From assembly GCA_050486225.1 (NCBI GenBank), contig JBJHCV010000002.1, forward strand, positions 296,431-360,430: a DNA stretch of 64,000 nucleotides. The letters run 5' to 3'. The notes beneath the pieces were generated by a model, which was not told the DNA's origin, made no database searches, and was given only the letters and a program-made list of their open reading frames with translations. This document shows, piece by piece, positions 52,088 through 60,435 of the stretch (position 1 is its first letter; each line of letters begins with the position of its first letter). Both the position numbers and the translations under genes were made by a program. The stretch is from JBBDIX01 sp050486225 (GTDB taxonomy: Bacteria > Actinomycetota > Nitriliruptoria > Nitriliruptorales > Nitriliruptoraceae).

Positions 52088-55000
52088 GTGGATGGGGCGA
52101 GCAGGGTCATGACCGCGCTCGACGGCGTGTCGTCGAACCGGGATCCCGTCCTGCGCGACCTCGCGAACGCGATCCTTCGTCGTGTGGAGCCACGCGACCT
52201 CGAAACCGTCGACCCGACCTCGGTGGCCCGGTGGATCGCCGGCGTGCTCGACCACCTCCGTGCGCTCGAACCCGGCACCCATCAGATCACCGTCCTGCGG
52301 CCGGCGACCGGACTCGACGGCAGCGTGCCCGGCCCGATCGTGCTCGAACTGCTGTGCGAGGACCGACCGTTCCTGCTGTCGACGGTGACCGACGAACTGT
52401 CACGCCGTGGACATCGTGTCCTGCGCGTGTGGCATCCCATCGTCGGGGTCGCCGAGACCGACGGCGCAGGCGTGGCGATCGTGCCGGCCCGAACGGCCAA
52501 CCGTCGCGTGCTCGTCCTGCGGGTCGAGGTCGCGGCGTCGGCTCGCGGCGAGGCCATCGACCGCACGGCCGAGCGCATCGACCGGCTCGTCGCCGACGTC
52601 GTGCGTGCGACCGACGACTTCGCCGCGATGCACGATCGCTGCATGGAACTGGCCACGGAACTGCGTTTCGGCGCATGGACCGACGAGGAGGCAGGCGACA
52701 CGGGCGAACTCGCGGACCTGCTCGACTGGCTGCTCGACGACAACCTCGTCCTGCTGGGCGTGCGCGACTACGTCGTCGGCAGCGACGACCGGGGGCGCCC
52801 GACGCTGGAGGTCGTCGAGGGTTCTGGTCTGGGTCTGCTGCGCGACACGACCACGTCACGCTTCGCGACCCCCGTGCCGCTCGAGGACCTCCCGGACGCG
52901 CACCGCGAACAGCTCACGGGCGACGACCTGCTGTCGGTCGGTCGTACCCGCAGTCAGTCGACCGTCCAGCGCCGCGACCGCATGCAGGACTTCCGCATCC
53001 GGCGGCACGACGGGACGGTGCACGAGACACGCATCCTCGGGTTGTTCACCCGTCGCGCGTTGAGCGAACCGGCCGCCGCCGTGCCCGTGCTGCGACAACG
53101 CCTGCGCGCGATCCTCGAACGTGAGGACGTCGTCGACGGCTCGAACGACGAGACCGCCCTGACCGCACTGTTCGAGGCGCTCCCCAAGGACGAACTGTTC
53201 CACGCCCCACTCGACGTCCTCCACACCATGCTCGTCGACCTGCTCCGAGGCGAGGAACGTGACGAGGTGCGCAGCCTCGTGCGCATCGACGAGCCCTCGG
53301 CGAGTGCGTCGGTGGTGGTCGCGGTGCCTCGCGACCGCTACGGCCCGCAACTGCGCGAGCGGCTGAGCACCCACCTCGCCGAACGGTTCGGCGGCCAACG
53401 TGTGGACGTGGACCTGTCGCTGGGCGATCGACCCGACGCGATCGCGCGCTTCCTCGTGCACCTCGACGGACCACTCCCCGACGTCGACGTGGCCGCTCTC
53501 CGAGACGAGATCCGGCAACTGGCCAGATCGTGGTTCGACGACGTCGTGGACCGGATCGGCGACGACCCGACGCGGCGGGCACTCGCGGAACGCCTGCCCG
53601 CCGGCTACCGCGACACGGTGTCGGTGGACGACGCCGTGCGGGACGTCGCCCTGCTCGATCGCCTGTCCCCCGACACCCCCATCGTGGTCGACCTGCGGCC
53701 CTCCACCAACGGCGACGTCCGCGTGCGTGTCGCACGCCGAGGCGCCGCCATCGAACTGTCCGCGTTCATGCCGGTGCTCGAGAGCCTCGGGCTGGTCGTC
53801 GTCGAGGAGATCCCCCATCGGCTCGCCGACCCGACCGACCCGCTGCACCTGCACGACTTCGGGGTGCGCACCCGCGGCCTCGATCCCTCGCGCGACGGCG
53901 CCCGGGTGGCCGACGCCATCCTGGCCGCGTGGCGTGGCCACCTGACCGTCGACCTGCTCAACGCACTGGTCGTCGATGCCTCCCTCGACTGGCGTCAGGT
54001 CACGGTCCTGCGCGCCTACCGGCGCCTGCGCCGGCAGCTGGGCACGACCTTCACCTCCGAGTACGTGAACCAGACCCTGGTGGGAAGTGCCGAGGTGACC
54101 CGTCGCATCGTGGAGCACTTCGAGGCACGGTTCCATCCGGACCGGCAGGACGACCCGGAGGCCGCCGACCGGACGCGCCGGGCCGCCGTGGAGGCCTGCG
54201 ACGGCCTGACACGCCTCGACCACGACCGCATCCTGCGTGGACTGCTCGAACTCGTCGACGCGACCGTTCGGACCAACGTGTTCCGACACGACGCCGTCGC
54301 CGACGGATCCGGCGAACCGTACGTGGCACTCAAGTTCGACCCGTCCCGGATCGCGGGTGTCGCCCGGCCCGTCGCCCACCGTGAGATCTTCGTGCACTCG
54401 CCACGCGTCGAGGGCATCCACCTGCGCTTCGGTCCGGTGGCGCGCGGCGGCCTGCGCTGGTCGGATCGACGTGACGACGTCCGCGACGAGGTGTTCGACC
54501 TCGTACGGGCCCAGGTGCTCAAGAACGCGCTGATCGTCCCCACCGGGGCCAAGGGCGGATTCGTCGTCCGCAACGAGCCCGACGACCCGACCGAACTGCG
54601 CGACGAGGCGACGCGCCAGTACGTGACGTTCATCCGGGGTCTGCTCGACGTCACCGACGACCTCGACGGCGACCGGGTCGTCGGCCCACCACGGGTGGTG
54701 TGCCACGACGGGCCCGACCCGTACCTGGTGGTCGCGGCGGATCGTGGGACCGCGACGCTGTCGGACACGGCGAACGACATCGCTCGCCGCTACGGGTTCT
54801 GGCTCGACGACGCCTTCGCATCGGGTGGATCGGCAGGCTACGACCACAAGCAGCTGGGGGTCACGGCGAGGGGTGCCTGGCTGGCGGTTCGCCGCCACTT
54901 CCGGGAACTCGGCATCGACGTGCAGTCCGAACCGGTGTCCGTGGTGGGTGTCGGCGACATGTCCGGGGACGTGTTCGGCAACGGCCTGCTCCGGTCCCGC

Positions 55001-56827
55001 GCGGTGCGACTCGTCGCGGCGTTCGACCATCGTCACGTGTTCCTCGACCCCGACCCGGATCCCGAACGGTCCTTCGAGGAGCGCGCACGACTGTTCGCCC
55101 TGCCTCGATCGAGCTGGGACGACTACGACCGTTCACTGCTGAGCGCCGGTGGTGGGGTGTTCGCCCGCGACGCCCGATCGATCCTGCTGAGTCCCGAGGT
55201 GCGCGCCCTGCTGCGCGTCGAGGCGGAGTCGCTGTCGCCCCCGGCACTGGTCCGCGCGATCCTGTGCGCGCCCGTCGACCTGCTGTTCGCGGGAGGCATC
55301 GGCACGTACGTCAAGGCGTCGACGGAACGCTCGGAGGACGTCGGCGACCGGTCGAACGCCGAACTGCGGGTCGACGCACGCGACCTACGGGCCCGTGTGG
55401 TCACGGAGGGAGCCAACCTGCTGATCACCCAGCCGGGTCGCATCGAGTTCGCCCGGCGCGGAGGGCGCATCAACCAGGACGCGATCGACAACGCCGCCGG
55501 GGTCGCGACCTCCGACTGCGAGGTCAACCTGAAGATCCTCCTGCGGCTCGCCGTCGACCAGGGAGAACTCGCACCGGAGGAACGCGACCCCGTCCTGGCC
55601 GGGCTCGCCGACGAGGCGGTCGACCTCGTGCTGGGGATGGTCGATCGACAGGTGGCCGGCGTCTCCCGTGAGTTCGCTCGCAGCGCGAGCCGCCTCGACG
55701 CGTACGACCGGATGATGGATCGGCTCGCCGCGAGTCACGACCTCGACAGAGAGGTCGAGCGCCTCCCGTCGAGCGACGAACTGTCCGAACGCGCCGAACT
55801 CGACGCTGGACTCACGAGGCCCGAGATCGCCACGCTGATCGCGTGGGCCAAGCGAGAACTGAAGGAGGCGCTGCTCGGTGGCGCGCTGCCCGATGCCGCG
55901 CTGCTCGACGGTGCGATCGCCGACCAGTTCCCCGCGGCCGCCGTCACCCGGTTCGGTCATCTGCTGGCCCAGCACCGTCTGCGGCGTGAACTGATCGCCA
56001 CCTCGATCGCCAACGACGTCGTCGACCGCATGGGCGTGACGTTCGTCTCCGAGGTCGCCGACGCCACCGGCGCGAGCATCGTCGACGTGGTCGTCGCCCA
56101 CCGCATCGCCCGCTGCGTGCTCGATGCTCCCCTGCTGTGGGGACGGGTCGACGCGATGGAGGCCACCCACGACACGGAACGGGTGCGTGACATGGACCGC
56201 GACCTCGAGGAGACGATGCGTGCGATCACCGTCGGCCTGGTCGACGACCCACGGATCCGCACCGTTCCCGACGAGGTGCTCGCGCGGCTCACCGACGTCA
56301 GCGCGCAGCTGCGGGCCCGCCTCGTCGACCTCGGCACGCCCGCGCAGCGGCGGGCCCGCGCCGCCCATCTCGGGTGGCTGATCGACGACCTCGTCGATCC
56401 GGACCTCGCCAACGTGCTGGCCATCGCCCGCGACCTGCGCATGCTGCCCGAGGTCGCCGACGTGGTCGCGTCGACCGGCCGAGACACAGCCGACGTCATG
56501 GACGTGTTCCTGCTGCTCGGTGAGCAACTGGCCATCGACGACCTCGAGGCGCTTGCGTCACGGGTCCATCCGCAGGGCACCTGGCAGCAGCGGCAGACCG
56601 ACGGGATCGTCGGAGACCTGCGTCGCGCGCGCCACGACGCCGCCGTCGCCGCACTGCGGGACCATCCCGACGGTGCACCGGCCGACGTCGTCGCCCGCTT
56701 CGTCGACGCGCGCCGTGACTCCCTGGACCGCGCACGACGGGTCGTGTCCGATCTCGACCACGGGCACCCGTCGCTGGCGGACGCCGTGGCCGTGGGTGCT
56801 CGGATGGTCAGCCGCGGCGTGGCCTGA
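52088..56827 (+). CDS. gdh: NAD-specific glutamate dehydrogenase, large (180 kDa class)
   Basis: A 1579-residue catabolic enzyme converting glutamate to 2-oxoglutarate plus ammonia with NAD. The long N-terminal ACT-like regulatory region (about 1-600) contains VHETRILGLFTRRALSEP. The catalytic core has RGGLRWSDRRDDVRDEVFDLVRAQ and PTGAKGGFVVR (about 785-830), the NAD-site GVGDMSGDVFGNGLL (about 955), and TEGANLLITQPGRIEFARRGGRINQDAIDNAAGV (about 1105-1140). Length matches the Streptomyces/Pseudomonas type. GTG at 52088 or ATG at 52109 could start translation. Confidence 0.95.
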   Translation: MDGASRVMTALDGVSSNRDPVLRDLANAILRRVEPRDLETVDPTSVARWIAGVLDHLRALEPGTHQITVLRPATGLDGSVPGPIVLELLCEDRPFLLSTVTDELSRRGHRVLRVWHPIVGVAETDGAGVAIVPARTANRRVLVLRVEVAASARGEAIDRTAERIDRLVADVVRATDDFAAMHDRCMELATELRFGAWTDEEAGDTGELADLLDWLLDDNLVLLGVRDYVVGSDDRGRPTLEVVEGSGLGLLRDTTTSRFATPVPLEDLPDAHREQLTGDDLLSVGRTRSQSTVQRRDRMQDFRIRRHDGTVHETRILGLFTRRALSEPAAAVPVLRQRLRAILEREDVVDGSNDETALTALFEALPKDELFHAPLDVLHTMLVDLLRGEERDEVRSLVRIDEPSASASVVVAVPRDRYGPQLRERLSTHLAERFGGQRVDVDLSLGDRPDAIARFLVHLDGPLPDVDVAALRDEIRQLARSWFDDVVDRIGDDPTRRALAERLPAGYRDTVSVDDAVRDVALLDRLSPDTPIVVDLRPSTNGDVRVRVARRGAAIELSAFMPVLESLGLVVVEEIPHRLADPTDPLHLHDFGVRTRGLDPSRDGARVADAILAAWRGHLTVDLLNALVVDASLDWRQVTVLRAYRRLRRQLGTTFTSEYVNQTLVGSAEVTRRIVEHFEARFHPDRQDDPEAADRTRRAAVEACDGLTRLDHDRILRGLLELVDATVRTNVFRHDAVADGSGEPYVALKFDPSRIAGVARPVAHREIFVHSPRVEGIHLRFGPVARGGLRWSDRRDDVRDEVFDLVRAQVLKNALIVPTGAKGGFVVRNEPDDPTELRDEATRQYVTFIRGLLDVTDDLDGDRVVGPPRVVCHDGPDPYLVVAADRGTATLSDTANDIARRYGFWLDDAFASGGSAGYDHKQLGVTARGAWLAVRRHFRELGIDVQSEPVSVVGVGDMSGDVFGNGLLRSRAVRLVAAFDHRHVFLDPDPDPERSFEERARLFALPRSSWDDYDRSLLSAGGGVFARDARSILLSPEVRALLRVEAESLSPPALVRAILCAPVDLLFAGGIGTYVKASTERSEDVGDRSNAELRVDARDLRARVVTEGANLLITQPGRIEFARRGGRINQDAIDNAAGVATSDCEVNLKILLRLAVDQGELAPEERDPVLAGLADEAVDLVLGMVDRQVAGVSREFARSASRLDAYDRMMDRLAASHDLDREVERLPSSDELSERAELDAGLTRPEIATLIAWAKRELKEALLGGALPDAALLDGAIADQFPAAAVTRFGHLLAQHRLRRELIATSIANDVVDRMGVTFVSEVADATGASIVDVVVAHRIARCVLDAPLLWGRVDAMEATHDTERVRDMDRDLEETMRAITVGLVDDPRIRTVPDEVLARLTDVSAQLRARLVDLGTPAQRRARAAHLGWLIDDLVDPDLANVLAIARDLRMLPEVADVVASTGRDTADVMDVFLLLGEQLAIDDLEALASRVHPQGTWQQRQTDGIVGDLRRARHDAAVAALRDHPDGAPADVVARFVDARRDSLDRARRVVSDLDHGHPSLADAVAVGARMVSRGVA

Positions 56828-56847
56828 CGGGTCTCACCCGGACGGGC

Positions 56848-57066
56848 TCACCGCGCCGGGCCGTCCGGGGTGTCGAGCAGTTCGAGAGCCTCGTCGAGCT
56901 GGTCGTCGGGGACCACGACGGCCACGCCACCGATCCCGAACGAGATGTCCGGACGCAGGCCACCCGCGTCGTCGACGAGCACGACCGCATCGATGCCGTG
57001 GGCGACGAGCAGCCCGCACGCGAGGTCGGCCTGGGTGCGGTCGGTGAACCGTTGGATGCGGGCCAC
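56848..57066 (-). CDS. Small DUF2007-like protein
   Basis: A 72-residue protein: ARIQRFTDRTQADLACGLLVAHGIDAVV, then GIGGVAVVVPDDQLDEALELLD. This resembles the short DUF2007 (GlnB-like fold) signal-transducing domain in which a Cys/His-free loop joins two beta-alpha units. GTG at 57066 has GAGGTG upstream; another GTG lies two codons earlier. It follows holA by 7 bp and converges on gdh with a 20-bp gap. Role unknown. Confidence 0.7.
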   Translation of the reverse strand: MARIQRFTDRTQADLACGLLVAHGIDAVVLVDDAGGLRPDISFGIGGVAVVVPDDQLDEALELLDTPDGPAR

Positions 57067-57073
57067 GGCCACC

Positions 57074-58033
57074 TCACCTCGCCACGAGTGGATTGAAGGG
57101 CGCACCGACCGTCCGAGACGTCGCGAGTTCGATGGCGGCCACCTCGAGCACGAGCCCGTCGGGAAGGTCCGACCCCTTGAGTTCGAGGTCGAGGTCGGCG
57201 AGCCGGTCGTGACACCAGGCGAGTTCTCCGGGAGAGAAGCGCGCCGCCACCTGCTGGAGTCGCCGGTGCTGCCCCGGCGACATCCCGGCCGTCCTCGCGT
57301 CGGCCCCCGAACGGACCTGCAAGAGCTGCCGGAACCGGAACGTGAGTGCTCCGACGATCGCGAGCGGGGCCTCCCCGGCCTCCAACGCACCGCGCACGGC
57401 GACGACTGCGGCGGCGGGATCGCGGTTCGCGACCGCGTCCGCGATCGCGAAGCCCGACACCCGTCCGCGGCCCTCGACGGCGGCCTCGACGTCCTCGACG
57501 GTCACCTCGGGGCCCACGGCCGTGGCGCAGACGGTCGCGACCTGCGAGGCGATGGTGGCGGTGTCGGTGCCCGCGTGGAGGCGGATCGCCGCGATGGCCG
57601 AGGCGTCGGGGGTCCGGCCCCGGTGCGTGAACTCGTCCGCGACGAGCCGATCCCATGCCCGGTCGTCGTGGTCGGGAGGGCGCTTGACGTCCTCGCGTCG
57701 TCCGTTGGCCGCGGCGAGTCTCGCGATCTTCTGGATCCGTCCCACACCCCGGGCGACGAGCACGAGGACCGCGTCGGACGCCGGGTCCTCGAGGTAGGCC
57801 TCGACCTCGGCCTTGAGGTCCCCGGACAGGCCCTCGACCCCGCGGATCACCACGCACGTCTGCCCGCCGAACAGCGACGTGGTGCGCAGTTCCGGCAGGC
57901 GATCGATCTCGGTCGCGTCGTGGATGTCGACCTCGACGTCGTCGAGGCTGGCGGTGATCGCGGCGAGCTGGCGCTGCAGCGCGCGCTGCAGGAGCAGGTC
58001 GTCGTCGCCGGCGAGGAGGATCACGGGGTCCAT
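57074..58033 (-). CDS. holA: DNA polymerase III delta subunit
   Basis: A 319-residue clamp-loader subunit that opens the beta clamp. The N-terminus is PVILLAGDDDLLLQRAL. Middle segments are RLPELRTTSLFGGQTCVVIRGVEGL, VLVLVARGVGRIQKI and ADEFTHRGRTPDASAIAAIRLHAGTDTATIASQV. The C-terminus has FAIADAVANRDPAAAVVAVRGALEAGEAPLAIVGALTFRFRQLLQVR. This matches HolA throughout, with the usual degenerate P-loop-less ATPase fold. Usually next to comEC; here two unrelated genes separate them. Confidence 0.93.
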   Translation of the reverse strand: MDPVILLAGDDDLLLQRALQRQLAAITASLDDVEVDIHDATEIDRLPELRTTSLFGGQTCVVIRGVEGLSGDLKAEVEAYLEDPASDAVLVLVARGVGRIQKIARLAAANGRREDVKRPPDHDDRAWDRLVADEFTHRGRTPDASAIAAIRLHAGTDTATIASQVATVCATAVGPEVTVEDVEAAVEGRGRVSGFAIADAVANRDPAAAVVAVRGALEAGEAPLAIVGALTFRFRQLLQVRSGADARTAGMSPGQHRRLQQVAARFSPGELAWCHDRLADLDLELKGSDLPDGLVLEVAAIELATSRTVGAPFNPLVAR

Positions 58034-58058
58034 GGACGCAACCTACCCCGGAGGCGTG

Positions 58059-59042
58059 TCAGCGATCCGCCCCGTCCACGAGCCAGTCGCCGTTGAGCAC
58101 CCGGATCGGATCGCCGGCACGCCAGGCGGCGACGTCCTCCACCATGCCCGGATAGAAGCGCTCGTACTGCTCGCGGGTCACGTAGCCCATGTGCGGAGTC
58201 AGCACGACGTTGTCGAGCGTCAGCAGCGGATGGTCGGGCGGGATCGGCTCGTCGTCGAACACGTCGATGCCTGCGCCGGCGATGCGGCGCTCGCGCAGCG
58301 CCGCGACCAGCGCCGACTCGTCCACGATCGGGCCACGAGACGTGTTCACCAGGTGTGCCGTGGGCTTCATGCGGGAGAGTTCGTCGGCACCGACGAGGCC
58401 CGTCGTGCGCTCGCTCAGCTTCAGGGCGATGACCAGCACGTCGGCGGTGGCGAACAGTTCGTCCTTCGTGACCCGCCGTGCGCCGACCTCCGCGGCCCGG
58501 TCGTCGGTGAGGTTCTGGCTCCACGCGACGACCTCGGCACCGAACGCCTGCGCCTGCGCGGCGATGGCCCCGCCCGACCGTCCCAGCCCGAGCAGCCCGA
58601 ACCGGCTGCCGTGCAGCTCCACGCCGAGCCGAGTGCCCTCCTGCCACCTCCCCTGACGGATGGCCGCGTCGAGTCGCGGGAGGTCACGAAGCACCCCGAA
58701 CACGAGCGCCCACGTGTGCTCGATCATGGGCGTGAGCACTCCCGGGGTCCCGCACACGGTGATTCCGGCGCGCCCGGCCGCCTCCAGGTCGATCGACGCG
58801 TTGGCCATCCCGCTGGTGAGCAGCAGCCGCAACCGAGGGAGGCGCTCGATCACCTCGGCCGGGAACGGCGTGCGCTCCCGCATGAGCGCCACGACGTCCA
58901 CGTCGGCGAGCGCCGCCACGAGCGCGTCCCGGTCGGCGATGTGGTGTTCGTGGACGACCACCTCGACGTCGTCCCCGAGCGAGGCCCAGTCGGCCAGTTC
59001 GGTCGACACGCGGTGGTGGTCGTCGAGCACGGCGATGCGCAC
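58059..59042 (-). CDS. D-2-hydroxyacid dehydrogenase family protein
   Basis: About 327 residues. The NAD-binding motif is FGLLGLGRSGGAIAAQAQAFGAEVVAWSQ. Catalytic Arg is in LVNTSRGPIVDE, Glu in DVFDDEPIPPDHPLL and His in LTPHMGYVTREQYE. The subgroup begins VRIAVLDDHHRV, as in PdxB/phosphoglycerate-DH-like proteins of unknown substrate. GTG at 59042 was chosen because it starts the Rossmann-like first strand; a GTG at 59099 would add 19 residues. It sits between holA and the divergent DUF418 gene, an unusual site for a metabolic gene. Confidence 0.88.
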   Translation of the reverse strand: MRIAVLDDHHRVSTELADWASLGDDVEVVVHEHHIADRDALVAALADVDVVALMRERTPFPAEVIERLPRLRLLLTSGMANASIDLEAAGRAGITVCGTPGVLTPMIEHTWALVFGVLRDLPRLDAAIRQGRWQEGTRLGVELHGSRFGLLGLGRSGGAIAAQAQAFGAEVVAWSQNLTDDRAAEVGARRVTKDELFATADVLVIALKLSERTTGLVGADELSRMKPTAHLVNTSRGPIVDESALVAALRERRIAGAGIDVFDDEPIPPDHPLLTLDNVVLTPHMGYVTREQYERFYPGMVEDVAAWRAGDPIRVLNGDWLVDGADR

Positions 59043-59172
59043 GCGGGTCCCGTTCGTCGAGGCCTCGCCGCCGGGTGCGGCAGGGCGACTGGCGTGCACC
59101 GTAGGCGCCAGGGGGCCCGCCCGTCACCGTCTCCGCGACTACCCTTCCCGCCCTGCTGACCGGGGCACTCGC

Positions 59173-60435
59173 ATGGCACACGAACCGACGTCGCAACCGC
59201 TGTCCAGCGCTGGGCCGACGCCGCAGTCGCAGCGGGTCGACACGCTCGACGTGCTGCGCGGGTTCGCGCTCATGGGGATCCTGCTGGTCAACATCGAACT
59301 GTTCCGCGGACCGGTGCTGTTCGACCTGCTCGCGGGCCGGTCGGCCGACGTGTCACGGGCGGACGAGATCGCCGGCTTCCTCGTGGGTTGGCTCGCGAGC
59401 GGCAAGTTCATCTCGAGCTTCTCGCTGCTGTTCGGCATCGGCGCGTGGATGATCCTCGAACGCGCCCGAGCGGCGGGGCGCCAGCCGCGGAGGCTGCTCG
59501 CACGGCGTTTCGCCTGGCTGCTCGTGTTCGGGCTGCTGCACATGTTCCTGCTGTTCCCCGGCGACATCCTGTTCATCTACGGGATCGTGGGGCTCCTGCT
59601 GCTGCTGTTCGTGAAGCGATCGACCCGCACGGTGCTGTGGTGGGCCGGCATCCTGCTGGCGCTCAACACCGTGTTCCTGGTCGCGAGCACCGCGCTCGCG
59701 GGCCTCGCGGCGGCGACGCCGGAGGCCGACGCGGCCGCGGCCGAGATGGCGGAACTGTTCACGGGCCTGTCCGACCGGGCGGCCGCGGCCTACGGCTCCG
59801 GGGACGTCGCGGCGATGGCGAGCGTGCGCGCGTGGGAGGTCCTGGTCGTGCAGGGCGGCTCGATGTTCGTCCTGCCGAAGGTGCTCGCGCTGTTCCTGGC
59901 CGGCGTGGCGATCGGTCGGTCGGGCCTGATCACCGACCTCACGGCGAACCGGCACCTGCTGCGCCGGGCGTCGGTCGTCGGGCTCGTCGGAGGCCTGGCA
60001 CTGAACCTGCCGGTTGGGCTCGCCGGGACGCTGGGCGGCGCAGCCGTCGGGCCGGACACCGACCTGGGCGTGGGTCTGCTCGCCGCCGCCGGCGTCGGCC
60101 AGGCCGTCGGCGCTCCGCTGCTCGCGATCGGCTACCTGTCGACACTCGCACTCGCCTGCCAGAACCCCACCGTGCTGCGCATGCTCGGTGCCGTCCGCGA
60201 CACCGGGCGAATGGCGCTGTCTGGCTACATCCTGCAGAGCGTGCTCACGAGCACGTTCTTCGTGTGGTTCGGGTTCTACGGCCGACTGTCGGCGGTCGCG
60301 TCGCTGGGGGTGGTCGTCGTCGTGTGGATCGTGATGCTCACGGTCTGCTCGCAGTGGCAGCGACGCTGGGGCCGCGGGCCGCTGGAACGCCTGTGGCGCC
60401 GCCTCACCTACGGTCGTGCCACCGCGTCAGCCTGA
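59173..60435 (+). CDS. DUF418 family membrane protein
   Basis: A 420-residue protein with about ten helices. The DUF418 features are present: RVDTLDVLRGFALMGILLVNIELF at the N-terminus (an acyltransferase-3-like start), FSLLFGIGAWM, LLHMFLLFPGDILFIYGIVGLLLLLF and the C-terminal GRMALSGYILQSVLTSTFFVWFGFYGRLS. Function unknown; YeiB-like. Its last 28 bp overlap antisense the end of comEC. Confidence 0.92.
   Translation: MAHEPTSQPLSSAGPTPQSQRVDTLDVLRGFALMGILLVNIELFRGPVLFDLLAGRSADVSRADEIAGFLVGWLASGKFISSFSLLFGIGAWMILERARAAGRQPRRLLARRFAWLLVFGLLHMFLLFPGDILFIYGIVGLLLLLFVKRSTRTVLWWAGILLALNTVFLVASTALAGLAAATPEADAAAAEMAELFTGLSDRAAAAYGSGDVAAMASVRAWEVLVVQGGSMFVLPKVLALFLAGVAIGRSGLITDLTANRHLLRRASVVGLVGGLALNLPVGLAGTLGGAAVGPDTDLGVGLLAAAGVGQAVGAPLLAIGYLSTLALACQNPTVLRMLGAVRDTGRMALSGYILQSVLTSTFFVWFGFYGRLSAVASLGVVVVVWIVMLTVCSQWQRRWGRGPLERLWRRLTYGRATASA

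Noticed and set aside
52088..52111. Later ATG (52109) as the gdh start
   Set aside because: Not excluded, but kept as an alternative because the upstream GTG is in frame and neither has a strong ribosome-binding site.
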